A stretch of 64,000 nucleotides of DNA from Melioribacter sp051488665. GTDB taxonomy: Bacteria > Bacteroidota > Ignavibacteria > Ignavibacteriales > Melioribacteraceae. The stretch lies in the NCBI RefSeq assembly GCF_051488665.1, contig NZ_JBPSEG010000001.1, positions 372,001-436,000 of the forward strand, read 5' to 3'. The stretch's first letter is position 1. Every line of letters begins with the position of its first letter. The notes below the pieces were generated by a model. The model was not told where the DNA came from and did not search any database. It worked only from the letters and a program-made list of their open reading frames with translations. This document shows positions 7,295 to 15,843 of this stretch, piece after piece. Position numbers and translations under genes: made by a program.

Positions 7295-7758
7295 TTTCCG
7301 GATTCTTGAATTGCTTTGAGTACTTCTTCAGAATGCCCTTTTACTTTTACTTTAGGGAATATTTTGAGAATTTTCCCGTTTTCGTCGATTATTACGGTTG
7401 TTCTCTCGACTCCCATATATTTCCTGCCGTACATCGATTTTTCTTTCCAGACACCGTACTTTTCCAGGACTTCCTTTTTTTCGTCGCTTAAAAGCGTAAA
7501 CGGGAGTTCGTATTTATCCGCAAATTTCCTGTGAGATTCCACGGAGTCGGGACTGATACCGATAATAACGGCGTTTACTTTTTTGAAGTTGGGAAACGTA
7601 TCCCTGAAATCGCAAGCTTCTTTAGTACAGCCGCTTGTATTGTCTTTCGGATAAAAGTAAAGGACTACTTTTTTTCCTTTGAAATCTTTCAAAGACACCT
7701 TATTGCCGTTCTGATCGGGCAATGTAAAAGCCGGAGCTTTTTTACCTTCTTCTAACAT
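7291..7758 (-). CDS. bcp: Peroxiredoxin of the BCP/PrxQ family
   Basis: 155 residues. It reduces hydroperoxides using thioredoxin. Peroxidatic Cys44 and resolving Cys49 lie in TSGCTKEACDFRD, the atypical 2-Cys spacing of BCP. YFYPKDN precedes them and the conserved Arg of the active site is in GVERTTVIID. It overlaps the tetrahydropterin synthase start by 4 nt and follows a second peroxiredoxin by 12 nt, so antioxidant and pterin genes are in one transcription unit. Confidence 0.95.
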   Translation of the reverse strand: MLEEGKKAPAFTLPDQNGNKVSLKDFKGKKVVLYFYPKDNTSGCTKEACDFRDTFPNFKKVNAVIIGISPDSVESHRKFADKYELPFTLLSDEKKEVLEKYGVWKEKSMYGRKYMGVERTTVIIDENGKILKIFPKVKVKGHSEEVLKAIQESGK

Positions 7759-7770
7759 AACAGCGACCCT

Positions 7771-8253
7771 TTACGAAAGTTTATTCAATGCTTCTTTAAT
7801 TGCGTTATAATCAGGCTCGTCGCCTGCATTTTCGAGCACTTCAGCGTACTGAACTACGCCATTCTTATCGATTACAAAGGCAGCTCTTTTCGAGACGCCT
7901 TTCAGGTCGAATTTGCCCGGCAACCACACGTCATAATACGCGTCGTAGAGTTGCGATACTTCTTTGTTGAAATCGCTGAGAAGCGGGAAATTGAACTGAT
8001 GTTTGTCAGCCCAAAGTTTTTGAGCAAAGGGACCGTCCACGCTTATTGCGAAGACCTGTGCGTCGAGACTTTCGTAATCTTTCATACTGTCGCGCGTTGA
8101 ACAGAGTTCTTTTTCGCAGACGGATGTTCCGACTGCCGGGAAAAAGAGAAGAACTACGTTTTTCTTTTCTTGATAATCAGACAATTTGTATGTAGTGCCG
8201 TCTGCATTTTTCAATGCAAAATCGGGCGCTTTGTCTCCAATTTTCAATGCCAT
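7771..8253 (-). CDS. Peroxiredoxin (AhpC/TSA redoxin-like)
   Basis: 160 residues of the thioredoxin-fold peroxiredoxin family. Peroxidatic Cys46 is in FPAVGTSVCEKELCSTRD, with a second Cys51 five residues on. The pattern P-x3-T-x2-C is conserved and SKRAAFVIDKNGVV supplies the active-site Arg. It is closer to the AhpE/plant-type group than to the adjacent BCP. Together the two would detoxify different peroxides. It is 18 nt downstream of dodecin. Confidence 0.92.
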   Translation of the reverse strand: MALKIGDKAPDFALKNADGTTYKLSDYQEKKNVVLLFFPAVGTSVCEKELCSTRDSMKDYESLDAQVFAISVDGPFAQKLWADKHQFNFPLLSDFNKEVSQLYDAYYDVWLPGKFDLKGVSKRAAFVIDKNGVVQYAEVLENAGDEPDYNAIKEALNKLS

Positions 8254-8271
8254 TTTTTTATTCCTTTCTTT

Positions 8272-8469
8272 TTATAGTTTACGACCTATTTTAATTTTGA
8301 CCTGAAATTCCACGCTGCCGTCGGAAGTCAATCTTCCGCGTTGTTCGACGACTTCGAACCATGCAACGGGTTTTTCTTCGTTAGCTTCTTTAAGAACGCT
8401 TTTGATAGCGTCGGAAATGCTTTCGGTAGAAATTCCGACTCTTTCTATAACTTCGAATGATTTACTCAT
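8272..8469 (-). CDS. Dodecin (flavin-binding dodecameric protein)
   Basis: 65 residues, full dodecin length: SFEVIERVGISTESISDAIKSVLKEA, then the conserved WFEVVEQRGRL (Trp in the flavin-stacking position at about 37) and FQVKIKIGRKL. Dodecins form hollow 12-mers that store or buffer FMN, riboflavin or coenzyme A. The start has an AGAGGGAG ribosome-binding site. Position ahead of two peroxiredoxins suggests a role in limiting flavin-driven oxidative damage; this is inference. Confidence 0.92.
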   Translation of the reverse strand: MSKSFEVIERVGISTESISDAIKSVLKEANEEKPVAWFEVVEQRGRLTSDGSVEFQVKIKIGRKL

Positions 8470-8510
8470 ATAAACTCCCTCTCTTTATTTTAAGTTCAAT
8501 TTTAAAAAAA

Positions 8511-10022
8511 TTATTTGCCGTTATTAATTGTATATAATAAATAATCAATTATCAACCTCACGCCGAAACCGGTATTATATTTTTCGGTATACGAGCGCGA
8601 TTTATGTTTAAGCGCCGGACCCGCAATATCGATATGAGCCCACGGTATTTCGGGGTCAACAAAGTATTGCAAAAATTTGCCGGCTGTAATTGCTCCTCCC
8701 CAGCGGGGGCCCAGATTTGCAACGTCCGCAATATCGCTTTCGATCATTTTTTCGTAATCTTCCCAGAACGGCAATTGCCAGAGTCTTTCGTAAGCGCTTT
8801 TCGAGGCCTGGAGGAGTCCTTTCGCCAGCTCGTCGTTTTCAGTAAATAATCCGGCGGCAATTTCTCCCAAGGCCACAACGCAGGCGCCTGTCAAAGTTGC
8901 AAAGTCAATAATCTGATGCGGCTTTTGTTTGGATGCATAATGGAGCGCGTCGGCAAGTATGATTCTGCCTTCGGCGTCCGTGTCTTTAACTTCGATAGTT
9001 TTGCCCGAAGCGGAAATAATTACGTCGCCCGGTTTATATGATTTTCCGCCGATCATATTTTCCACGGCAGGCACAACCCCGATTAACTCTACGGGCAATT
9101 TTAATAACGCAGCAGCTTTTATTGCGCCGATAACAGCCGCTCCTCCAGCCATGTCGGCTTTCATTTCGAGCATAACGGAAGTCGGTTTTATCGACAAGCC
9201 TCCCGAATCGTATGTAACTCCTTTGCCGACAAGAGCAATTTTTTTCTTAACGGTTTTTGACGGTTTATAACGGATAATAATCATGCAAGGGGGATTGTCG
9301 CTCGCTCCTCCGACTGCCAGGATTGCATTCATCTTTCTTTTTTCTAATTCTTTCTTATTCCATATTGTTACTTTTACTCCCGGCAAAGCGAGTTCTCTTT
9401 TCGTACGAGACGCTAATTCCATCGGAGTTAATTTGATGGCAGGTTCATTAGCCAAATCACGCGCAAGATAAACCGCGTTCATTATATTATTTGTATCCGT
9501 AACAACGCGTTTAAGCAGCGATTGATCGGAATAGTGAAGATTAACTTCGAACGGTTTAGCTTTTTTAGCCGTTGATTTATAGTTGTCGAAAGAATAATTG
9601 CCCAGCTGCAAGCCTTCGACGATTGAACGGAGAAATTCTTTTTCGCCGACAAAATATTTTTCGAAATCTTTGAAGGGCGGGACAACCACTGTCATTGAAT
9701 CCGCCGGCTCATTTTTCAATTTAGTCATTAATCCCGCAAGATAATCGCGGAAATAATCCGAATTAAATTTTTTGTCGATTTTTATCTTTTTAAGAATTAC
9801 CGCGGCGGGTTCTCCGTCTGTCGAATGAAAAGTAATTTCGTTTTCTTCTTTGTCAAGAAATTTACTCTTATAAAGAGGATGAATATCCAAATTCAAAAGC
9901 TCAAGAAAACTATTTAGTTGCTTCTCAATTTTGGGCGTATCGACAAAGAATTTCAGAAGAAGAGCGTTTTTGCCGAATTTTATTTCATCGTTTTTTGCGT
10001 TGATTTTTAGTCTGAATAACAT
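8511..10022 (-). CDS. pepA: Leucyl aminopeptidase, M17 family
   Basis: 503 residues. A cytosolic, hexameric two-metal aminopeptidase that removes N-terminal residues from peptides. The N-terminal macro-like domain is divergent (1-170); the catalytic domain shows GKGVTYDSGG (267-276), MKADMAGGAAV (287-297), and the signature DTDAEGRIILADAL (347-360), where the usual first Asn is Asp. Metal-ligand residues (Lys, Asp, Asp, Glu) are all present. Its start abuts the stop of the nrnA gene upstream with no gap, so the two are probably co-expressed. Confidence 0.95.
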   Translation of the reverse strand: MLFRLKINAKNDEIKFGKNALLLKFFVDTPKIEKQLNSFLELLNLDIHPLYKSKFLDKEENEITFHSTDGEPAAVILKKIKIDKKFNSDYFRDYLAGLMTKLKNEPADSMTVVVPPFKDFEKYFVGEKEFLRSIVEGLQLGNYSFDNYKSTAKKAKPFEVNLHYSDQSLLKRVVTDTNNIMNAVYLARDLANEPAIKLTPMELASRTKRELALPGVKVTIWNKKELEKRKMNAILAVGGASDNPPCMIIIRYKPSKTVKKKIALVGKGVTYDSGGLSIKPTSVMLEMKADMAGGAAVIGAIKAAALLKLPVELIGVVPAVENMIGGKSYKPGDVIISASGKTIEVKDTDAEGRIILADALHYASKQKPHQIIDFATLTGACVVALGEIAAGLFTENDELAKGLLQASKSAYERLWQLPFWEDYEKMIESDIADVANLGPRWGGAITAGKFLQYFVDPEIPWAHIDIAGPALKHKSRSYTEKYNTGFGVRLIIDYLLYTINNGK

Positions 10023-11009
10023 TTAATCTCCTATATATTTTTGCGCTTGCCGGATAACGTTGTAAACTAATGTATCGATGTCCTTATCGTAAAGCCTGGC
10101 GCCGGATGCGTTAATATGTCCTCCTCCGCCGAATTCAGCCGCCAATTTATTTACTTTGATATTTCCTTTCGATCGGAAACTAATTTTTATACCGTCTTCC
10201 AATTCAAGGAACAACAATCCTACTACTACATTTTTAACCGCCATGCAATGCGTAACGAACCCGTCGACGTCGCTCTCCTTGGCGCCATATTGACGAAGGT
10301 CAGCCTGCGTGATAACCATGTAAGCAAGTCTGCCGTTCAAAGCAGTATTAATGCCGCTTATCGCTTTCCCGAGCAATCTCAAATTGTTAAGATCGGTCTG
10401 ATTGTAAATTTTATCGTAAACGTCGGTCGGATTGACCCCCTTTTCAAGAAGTTCTCCGGCGATTGCATGAATCTTCGGCGAAGTCCTTTCGTAACGGAAC
10501 GATCCGGTGTCGGTCATAATAGCGCTGTACAGCTGGAGAGCAATCTGGTAGTCGATTTCCGTAATATTAGTCGATTTTATAAAATCGTACAAAATTTCTC
10601 CTGTAGCTGCCGCATCGGTTTCTACCAGCATCAAATCGAAGCAATTTTCCGGTTCCTGATGATGATCAATGCATATCTTTTTGGCTCCCGATTTTCGCAA
10701 TATATTTTCCATGCTTTTGGTTCTGCCGATACCGTTCAAGTCGAGGAACAAAATTACTTCTGAATTCATTATGTAGTCGTCATGTTTACCGGGCTCATAT
10801 AATTCCACATAATCGTTTTGATCAAGAAATTTCAGATTGTCGGGCGTCGGGCTGTGGTTAATAATTTTTACTTTTTTATTCATTCTTTCCAGAAGCAGAA
10901 AGCACGCAATCTCCGAACAAATCGCATCCGCATCGGGATTGACGTGCGAAGTAATAGTAAAAGATTCGTGAGAATCCAGAATATTTTTCAGTTCGGTATA
11001 ATAATTCAT
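10023..11009 (-). CDS. nrnA: DHH-family nanoRNase / pAp phosphatase (NrnA)
   Basis: 328 residues. DHH phosphoesterase with DHHA1 C-terminal domain; it degrades 2-5 nt RNA and can hydrolyse 3'-phosphoadenosine 5'-phosphate, replacing Orn in many bacteria. Motifs: SHVNPDADAI (21-30, metal-binding Asp26 and Asp28), FLDLNG (88-93), DHHQEP (115-120), DTGSFRYERT (about 167-176), and the substrate-binding GGGGHINASGA near the C-terminus. It directly precedes pepA. Confidence 0.93.
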   Translation of the reverse strand: MNYYTELKNILDSHESFTITSHVNPDADAICSEIACFLLLERMNKKVKIINHSPTPDNLKFLDQNDYVELYEPGKHDDYIMNSEVILFLDLNGIGRTKSMENILRKSGAKKICIDHHQEPENCFDLMLVETDAAATGEILYDFIKSTNITEIDYQIALQLYSAIMTDTGSFRYERTSPKIHAIAGELLEKGVNPTDVYDKIYNQTDLNNLRLLGKAISGINTALNGRLAYMVITQADLRQYGAKESDVDGFVTHCMAVKNVVVGLLFLELEDGIKISFRSKGNIKVNKLAAEFGGGGHINASGARLYDKDIDTLVYNVIRQAQKYIGD

Positions 11010-11055
11010 AGCAGATTTTCTTTTAAGAATTAAAAATATTGAAATGGCGGGAAAT

Positions 11056-11083
11056 AAAAAAAGGGCTGCATAGTACGCAGCCC
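11056..11083 (-). terminator. Rho-independent terminator after korB
   Basis: Minus strand: GGGCTGC (11083-11077), a 7-nt loop, GCAGCCC (11069-11063), then a U-rich run from 11062 down. It separates the kor genes from nrnA. Confidence 0.9.
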
Positions 11084-11096
11084 TGCGGATTATTAA

Positions 11097-12125
11097 TTAC
11101 TCAACATCCCATGTATTTACGCTAAACATAAGTTTGTTGTAATCGCCCGCTCCCTTTTTGGATTTAACGTATTCGACCTGTTTCCAATATTCTTCGTCAT
11201 AAGAAGGTTTTTCTATTTGTCTGAAAATACCAACGGGCGTAGGCATATCATCCATGTCAATAAATCTGGCCAAAATAAATCCTCGCGTTGGATCGGTGTC
11301 GAATTCATCGTGAACCCAGCAATCATCTATAGAATGCTTGCCGTCATTCAAGTCGATAATTACAGGCTTTAATCCGTCCAGCTTAATCCCTTTGTCTTTA
11401 TTCTTGCCAAAGACAAGGGGCTGGCCGTGTTCCAGATAAATTACATAATCTTCCTTTGAAGTTTTATCTGTCAGAGGAGCGTAGGCTCCGTCGTTAAATA
11501 TTGGACAATTCTGATATACTTCAATAAATGCGAGACCTTTATGAGCCGCCGCTCTTTTCAACATTTCCTGCATATGCTTTGGTTCTCTGTCGATGGTTCT
11601 GGCAATGAACGACGCGCCTGCAGCATCGGCAAGTTTGATGGCATTAAACGGAAAATCTACAGTTCCGTATGGCGAAGATTTGGTAATCTTGCCTTTTTCG
11701 GAGGTTGGAGAATATTGTCCTTTTGTCAATCCGTAGATTTTATTATTGAACAGAACAATTTTAATATCCATGTTTTTTCTGCATGCGTGAATAAAGTGAT
11801 TGCCGCCTATGCTCAAAGAATCGCCGTCGCCAGTGGCAACCCATACCTGTAATTTCGGATTAGCCAGTTTAACTCCCGTTGCAATAGCTGCGGCTCTCCC
11901 ATGGATACCATGGAAGCCGTAGGTATTCATATAATAAGGGAATCTGCTCGAGCAGCCGATACCCGAGACCCAAACGATATTCTCTTTTAGTTCGCCGAAA
12001 TCGGGCGAGGTTCTTTGCACCTGAGCTAGAATCGAATAATCGCCGCATCCCGGACACCATTTAACGTCAACGTCGGATGAAAAATCTTTCGCAGTATATT
12101 TAGTCTCCAAATTCTTAGTTTCCAT
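11097..12125 (-). CDS. korB: 2-oxoacid:ferredoxin oxidoreductase, beta subunit (KorB-like)
   Basis: 342 residues from the ATG at 12125, chosen because GGAGG lies 6 nt upstream; a further in-frame ATG at 12161 is less likely as it lies deep inside the alpha gene. The subunit binds thiamine diphosphate: WCPGCGDYSILAQVQ near the N-terminus, GIGCSSRFPYYMNTYGFHGIHGRA, and the ThDP motif GDGDSLSIGGNHFIHACRKN. With the alpha subunit it cleaves or makes a 2-oxoacid (2-oxoglutarate most likely) using CoA and ferredoxin. This can serve an oxidative or a reductive TCA cycle. It overlaps the alpha gene by 11 nt. Confidence 0.94.
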   Translation of the reverse strand: METKNLETKYTAKDFSSDVDVKWCPGCGDYSILAQVQRTSPDFGELKENIVWVSGIGCSSRFPYYMNTYGFHGIHGRAAAIATGVKLANPKLQVWVATGDGDSLSIGGNHFIHACRKNMDIKIVLFNNKIYGLTKGQYSPTSEKGKITKSSPYGTVDFPFNAIKLADAAGASFIARTIDREPKHMQEMLKRAAAHKGLAFIEVYQNCPIFNDGAYAPLTDKTSKEDYVIYLEHGQPLVFGKNKDKGIKLDGLKPVIIDLNDGKHSIDDCWVHDEFDTDPTRGFILARFIDMDDMPTPVGIFRQIEKPSYDEEYWKQVEYVKSKKGAGDYNKLMFSVNTWDVE

Positions 12126-13956
12126 TAGTACCTCCGAGTACTTCGTAAATTTTATTTTCAATTTCGGCTACTTTGAAAGGACGCCCTTTAACCTTGTTCA
12201 ATTGGATAACGTCTTTCAAGAATCTTCCTTTTATAAGCAATGCCAGCTGACCAGTGTTGAGTTCAGGAATTAGAACCTTTTCGTATTTATCGAGCACGTC
12301 TTTTATATTACGCGGGAAAGGATTGAGATATGTCAAATGAGCATGAGCCACTTTGTATCCTTGTTTACGGGTGTTACGTATAGCTTCCTTAATAGCTCCG
12401 TACGTGCTTCCCCAGCTGAGTATCAATAAATCGTCAGTGTCATTGCCGTCTACTTTGAGTTCCGGAATATCATTGGCAATATTGTCGATTTTTTGTTTTC
12501 TAATTTTTACCATCTCTTCGTGATTATCAGGGTCGTAACTAATCGATCCGTAGATATTTTGTTTTTCCAGACCGCCGATGCGATGCTCCAATCCCGGCGT
12601 GCCGGGTATTGCCCAGGGCCGGCTTAATTTTTCGTCTCTCAAATAAGGATAAAAACCTTCCGGGTCGGTACGGAATTTCACATTGATCTCCGGTAGTTCT
12701 TCAAATTTAGGAATTCTGAGCGGCTCGGAGCCCATTGCAAGATATCCGTCGGTTAAGAGCACAACGGGGGTCATATATTTGGTAGCTATCCTCGAGGCTT
12801 CGATTGCCGCATAGAAACAATCTGCAGGGCTTTTTGCGGCAATTATAGCAAGCGGAGCTTCGCCGTGTCTGCCGAAAAACGCTTGCAATAGATCCGCCTG
12901 CTCCGTTTTAGTGGGCAAGCCTGTACTCGGACCGCCTCGTTGGACGTCGACGACAACAAGCGGTAATTCTGTTATAACCGCCAGACCCAACGCTTCGCTT
13001 TTCAACGAGAAACCGGGACCTGAAGTTGTGGTTATTGCTAAGGCTCCGGCAAACGACGCGCCGATGGCAGAACTGATACCTGCTATTTCGTCCTCAGCCT
13101 GAAACGTTACGACATCAAAATCTTTATATTTACTCAGTTCATGCAATATTTCGGAAGCGGGAGTTATCGGGTACGAACCCAGGAATAATTTCAAACCGCT
13201 TTTCAAAGAAGCCGTTACAAAACCGAGCGCCGTTGCTTCATTACCTGAAATATTACGATACTTTCCTTTGGGCAGTTCAGCCGCTTTAACTTCGAATCTC
13301 GTTGTAAATATTTCTGTTGTCTCGCCAAAATTATACCCTGCCATCAAAGCTTTTTTGTTGGCTTCCATTATTTCGGGCTTATTCTTGAACTTCGTCTCGA
13401 GCCATTTGAGTGTAACGTCGATAGGTCTGTTGTACATCCAATACATCAACCCGAGGGCGAAGAAATTTTTGCACTTTTCTTTATCCTTGACGGACAGCTC
13501 CATATCTTTCAGCGTTTCCATCGTCATCTGCGTAAGCGGGATCGGGATCACATTGTAGTTACTGAGCGAACCGTCTTCTAACGGATTGGAATTATACTTT
13601 GCAAGACGTAAGTTCTTGTCGTCGAAAGAATCCGTATTGACAATAATAGTGCCGCCGGGTTTCAGATCGGGGAGATTAACTTTGAGTGCAGCCGGATTCA
13701 TTGCCACAAGAACATCTGGCGAGTCGCCCGGAGTTTGAATATCGCTGCTGCTGAAATGGAGTTGAAATCCGCTCACACCGGATAAAGAACCTGCAGGGGC
13801 GCGGATTTCTGCAGGGAAGTCGGGCAGCGTGCTTAAATCGTTACCTACAATTGCGGTAGTTTCCGTGAATTGTGTTCCGGTTAACTGCATACCGTCGCCG
13901 GAGTCGCCGGCAAATCGAACTGTTACATCTTCAACTATTTTACTTGCTTTTGCCAT
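12115..13956 (-). CDS. korA: 2-oxoacid:ferredoxin oxidoreductase, fused gamma-alpha subunit (KorA-like)
   Basis: 613 residues. The gamma domain (about 1-190, FAGDSGDGMQLTGTQFTETT, then PAEIRAPAGSLSGVSGFQLHFS) is fused to the N-terminus of the alpha domain (GNEATALGFVTASLKSGLKLFLGSYPITPASEILHEL, then EDEIAGISSAIGASFAGA and GGPSTGLPTKTEQADL). This gamma-alpha order is typical of KorA from Bacteroidota, Actinobacteria and Chlorobi-related bacteria. With KorB it forms the ferredoxin-linked 2-oxoglutarate synthase/dehydrogenase; 2-oxoglutarate is preferred over pyruvate as substrate because no delta ferredoxin-like subunit is encoded here. Substrate choice is inference. Confidence 0.94.
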   Translation of the reverse strand: MAKASKIVEDVTVRFAGDSGDGMQLTGTQFTETTAIVGNDLSTLPDFPAEIRAPAGSLSGVSGFQLHFSSSDIQTPGDSPDVLVAMNPAALKVNLPDLKPGGTIIVNTDSFDDKNLRLAKYNSNPLEDGSLSNYNVIPIPLTQMTMETLKDMELSVKDKEKCKNFFALGLMYWMYNRPIDVTLKWLETKFKNKPEIMEANKKALMAGYNFGETTEIFTTRFEVKAAELPKGKYRNISGNEATALGFVTASLKSGLKLFLGSYPITPASEILHELSKYKDFDVVTFQAEDEIAGISSAIGASFAGALAITTTSGPGFSLKSEALGLAVITELPLVVVDVQRGGPSTGLPTKTEQADLLQAFFGRHGEAPLAIIAAKSPADCFYAAIEASRIATKYMTPVVLLTDGYLAMGSEPLRIPKFEELPEINVKFRTDPEGFYPYLRDEKLSRPWAIPGTPGLEHRIGGLEKQNIYGSISYDPDNHEEMVKIRKQKIDNIANDIPELKVDGNDTDDLLILSWGSTYGAIKEAIRNTRKQGYKVAHAHLTYLNPFPRNIKDVLDKYEKVLIPELNTGQLALLIKGRFLKDVIQLNKVKGRPFKVAEIENKIYEVLGGTNGN

Positions 13957-14039
13957 TTGTTTTTCTCTTAAATAAGTTAATTTGTCTTATTGTCGTTTAT
14001 TAAAATATGAAAACTATTTTCAAAATTAAATGCCGAAAT

Positions 14040-15791
14040 TCACTCTACGGCATTAATTATTTCAAAAAATTCTTCCGGTTGAACAAAACCTGTCAATCTC
14101 TTTACTTCCCTGCCGCTTGAGTCGATTATCAAAACCGTAGGCATACCGACAATATTAAATTTATTCCTAAGTTTTTCGGTCTCTTCCGAAATGGTTTGCG
14201 TCATATCTACTTTGAACAATTTGAATTCTTTCATCTTCTCGGCAACTTTGGCATCGGCAAATGTTATTGCCTCGAGTTCTTTACAGGGGATGCACCAGTC
14301 TGCATAAAAATCGATTATCATCTTTTCGCCGTTGTCGAGAGAAGCCTGATATTTTTCTTCGGAGAATTTTTCCCACGGCAATTCCGGTTTGTCGGCAGGC
14401 AGCAATGAATAGACTGATAAAGCCAGCACGACAATCGAAAAGATAGTTTTGAAAATTCTAAAGCCTTTAATGTTGTTCGCCGTTTTGTCGAATACCAATA
14501 AAATTAATGCAGCAACAATACCGAAAACCGGGAGGAAGTACAAATTGATTTCTTTTGGAAACAATGGAGCTACAAAATAGACGGCCATGCCAAGCAGTAA
14601 AAATCCGAAAACATGTTTAACACCTTCCATCCAGTCTCCCGCGCGCGGTAAACTTTTTATTTTGCCGGAAAAGAGAGCCAGGAAAAGATACGGCAATCCG
14701 AGCCCCAGAGCCATAACAAAAAAGAGCCAGAAACCGTAGACAGGATCGCCTTTAGCCGCGACGTAAGTAACCAATCCCAGCACAAAAGGCCCGATACACG
14801 GAGCCGCTACAATACCCATAGTTAAGCCCATAAAAAACGCTCCGAAATATCCCGACTTGGCTCCGCCCGCTTTCATGACCCATGAGTCGGGCAATTTAAA
14901 TTCATAAACGCCGAACTGACTCAACGACAAGATTACAAACAAGAGCGCTATAACAATAATCACAATTGTATTTTGTAAAAGACTACCGAAGACCGCTCCG
15001 CTGAGCGCGGTTACCACGCCTATAACAGAATAAGTCAGCGCCATACCAAGCACGTAAAGAGAACCCAATAAGAAAAGTCTTCCCGTTCTGCCTTCGCTCT
15101 GTCCGCCGAAATAGCCGACGGTGATCGGTATCAATGGATAAACGCACGGCGTAAGGTTAAGAGCCAGTCCTCCCAGGAAGACAAACAAAAGGCTAAGCAG
15201 CAATCCGCTCGATTCCAATGTAGAAGCTATAGTATTGTCATTATTTTCTTCAATACTCGTCTTTCCGAAATCGATGTTTTTGAATATTTCCGAATTCAAT
15301 TCGGCAGCCGGAGCATTTTCTTTTACAACTTTTACAAGCAAAGTATCGGTAAGGCTTGAGGGCGGAAGACAACTTTGATTATTGCAAGCCTGGTATGTAA
15401 TTTTAATTGGAATTCTGTAGTCGCCTTCTTCAAGAGCGGCGTCAATTCTGAGAAGAGCGCCGATATAAATTGTTCCGTCGAACACCGATACCGGTTTATC
15501 GGAAAATTCGAATTTCAATTCCTTTGCTTCCGGATAAACAATTTTTGCAAACTGAAATCTCGGGTCTTCGCTTAAAATTCGTGTTGGTATGAGAAAATCT
15601 TCATTCGGGTTATTGGAGTTAATATGCCATTCTTCTGAAATATTCAGTTTAACGGCAAATTTATAATTGGAATTCGGACTGGCGACATCCTGCCCTTCGA
15701 CCAGTTCCATCTTCAAAATATTTTTTTGCAAACCGAACTGTGCGAAAACAAAGAAAGGAATAAACAGAAGTGTAAACAATTTGAATTTCAT
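14040..15791 (-). CDS. dsbD: Thiol:disulfide interchange protein DsbD
   Basis: 583 residues. It carries electrons from cytoplasmic thioredoxin to periplasmic disulfide isomerases and cytochrome-c maturation. Domains: signal peptide (1-18); periplasmic alpha domain with Cys136 and Cys141 (YQACNNQSCLPP); an eight-helix membrane domain with Cys216 (NLTPCVYPLIP) and Cys332 (AAPCIGPFVLG); and a thioredoxin-like gamma domain with C500-x2-C503 (YADWCIPCKELE). All six redox cysteines are present, so it is a full-length functional DsbD. Confidence 0.96.
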   Translation of the reverse strand: MKFKLFTLLFIPFFVFAQFGLQKNILKMELVEGQDVASPNSNYKFAVKLNISEEWHINSNNPNEDFLIPTRILSEDPRFQFAKIVYPEAKELKFEFSDKPVSVFDGTIYIGALLRIDAALEEGDYRIPIKITYQACNNQSCLPPSSLTDTLLVKVVKENAPAAELNSEIFKNIDFGKTSIEENNDNTIASTLESSGLLLSLLFVFLGGLALNLTPCVYPLIPITVGYFGGQSEGRTGRLFLLGSLYVLGMALTYSVIGVVTALSGAVFGSLLQNTIVIIVIALLFVILSLSQFGVYEFKLPDSWVMKAGGAKSGYFGAFFMGLTMGIVAAPCIGPFVLGLVTYVAAKGDPVYGFWLFFVMALGLGLPYLFLALFSGKIKSLPRAGDWMEGVKHVFGFLLLGMAVYFVAPLFPKEINLYFLPVFGIVAALILLVFDKTANNIKGFRIFKTIFSIVVLALSVYSLLPADKPELPWEKFSEEKYQASLDNGEKMIIDFYADWCIPCKELEAITFADAKVAEKMKEFKLFKVDMTQTISEETEKLRNKFNIVGMPTVLIIDSSGREVKRLTGFVQPEEFFEIINAVE

Positions 15792-15843
15792 AGAGATACC
15801 ATTTTTATTTTAAACGACATGACATATTTAATTAGTTCATAAA

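Noticed and set aside
10116..10763. Open frame of 215 codons on the plus strand
   Set aside because: Antisense shadow of the nrnA coding frame. No start signal and no recognisable domain.
12126..12161. Longer N-terminus for korB starting at 12161
   Set aside because: It adds 12 residues inside korA without a ribosome-binding site, while the ATG at 12125 has GGAGG at the right distance.
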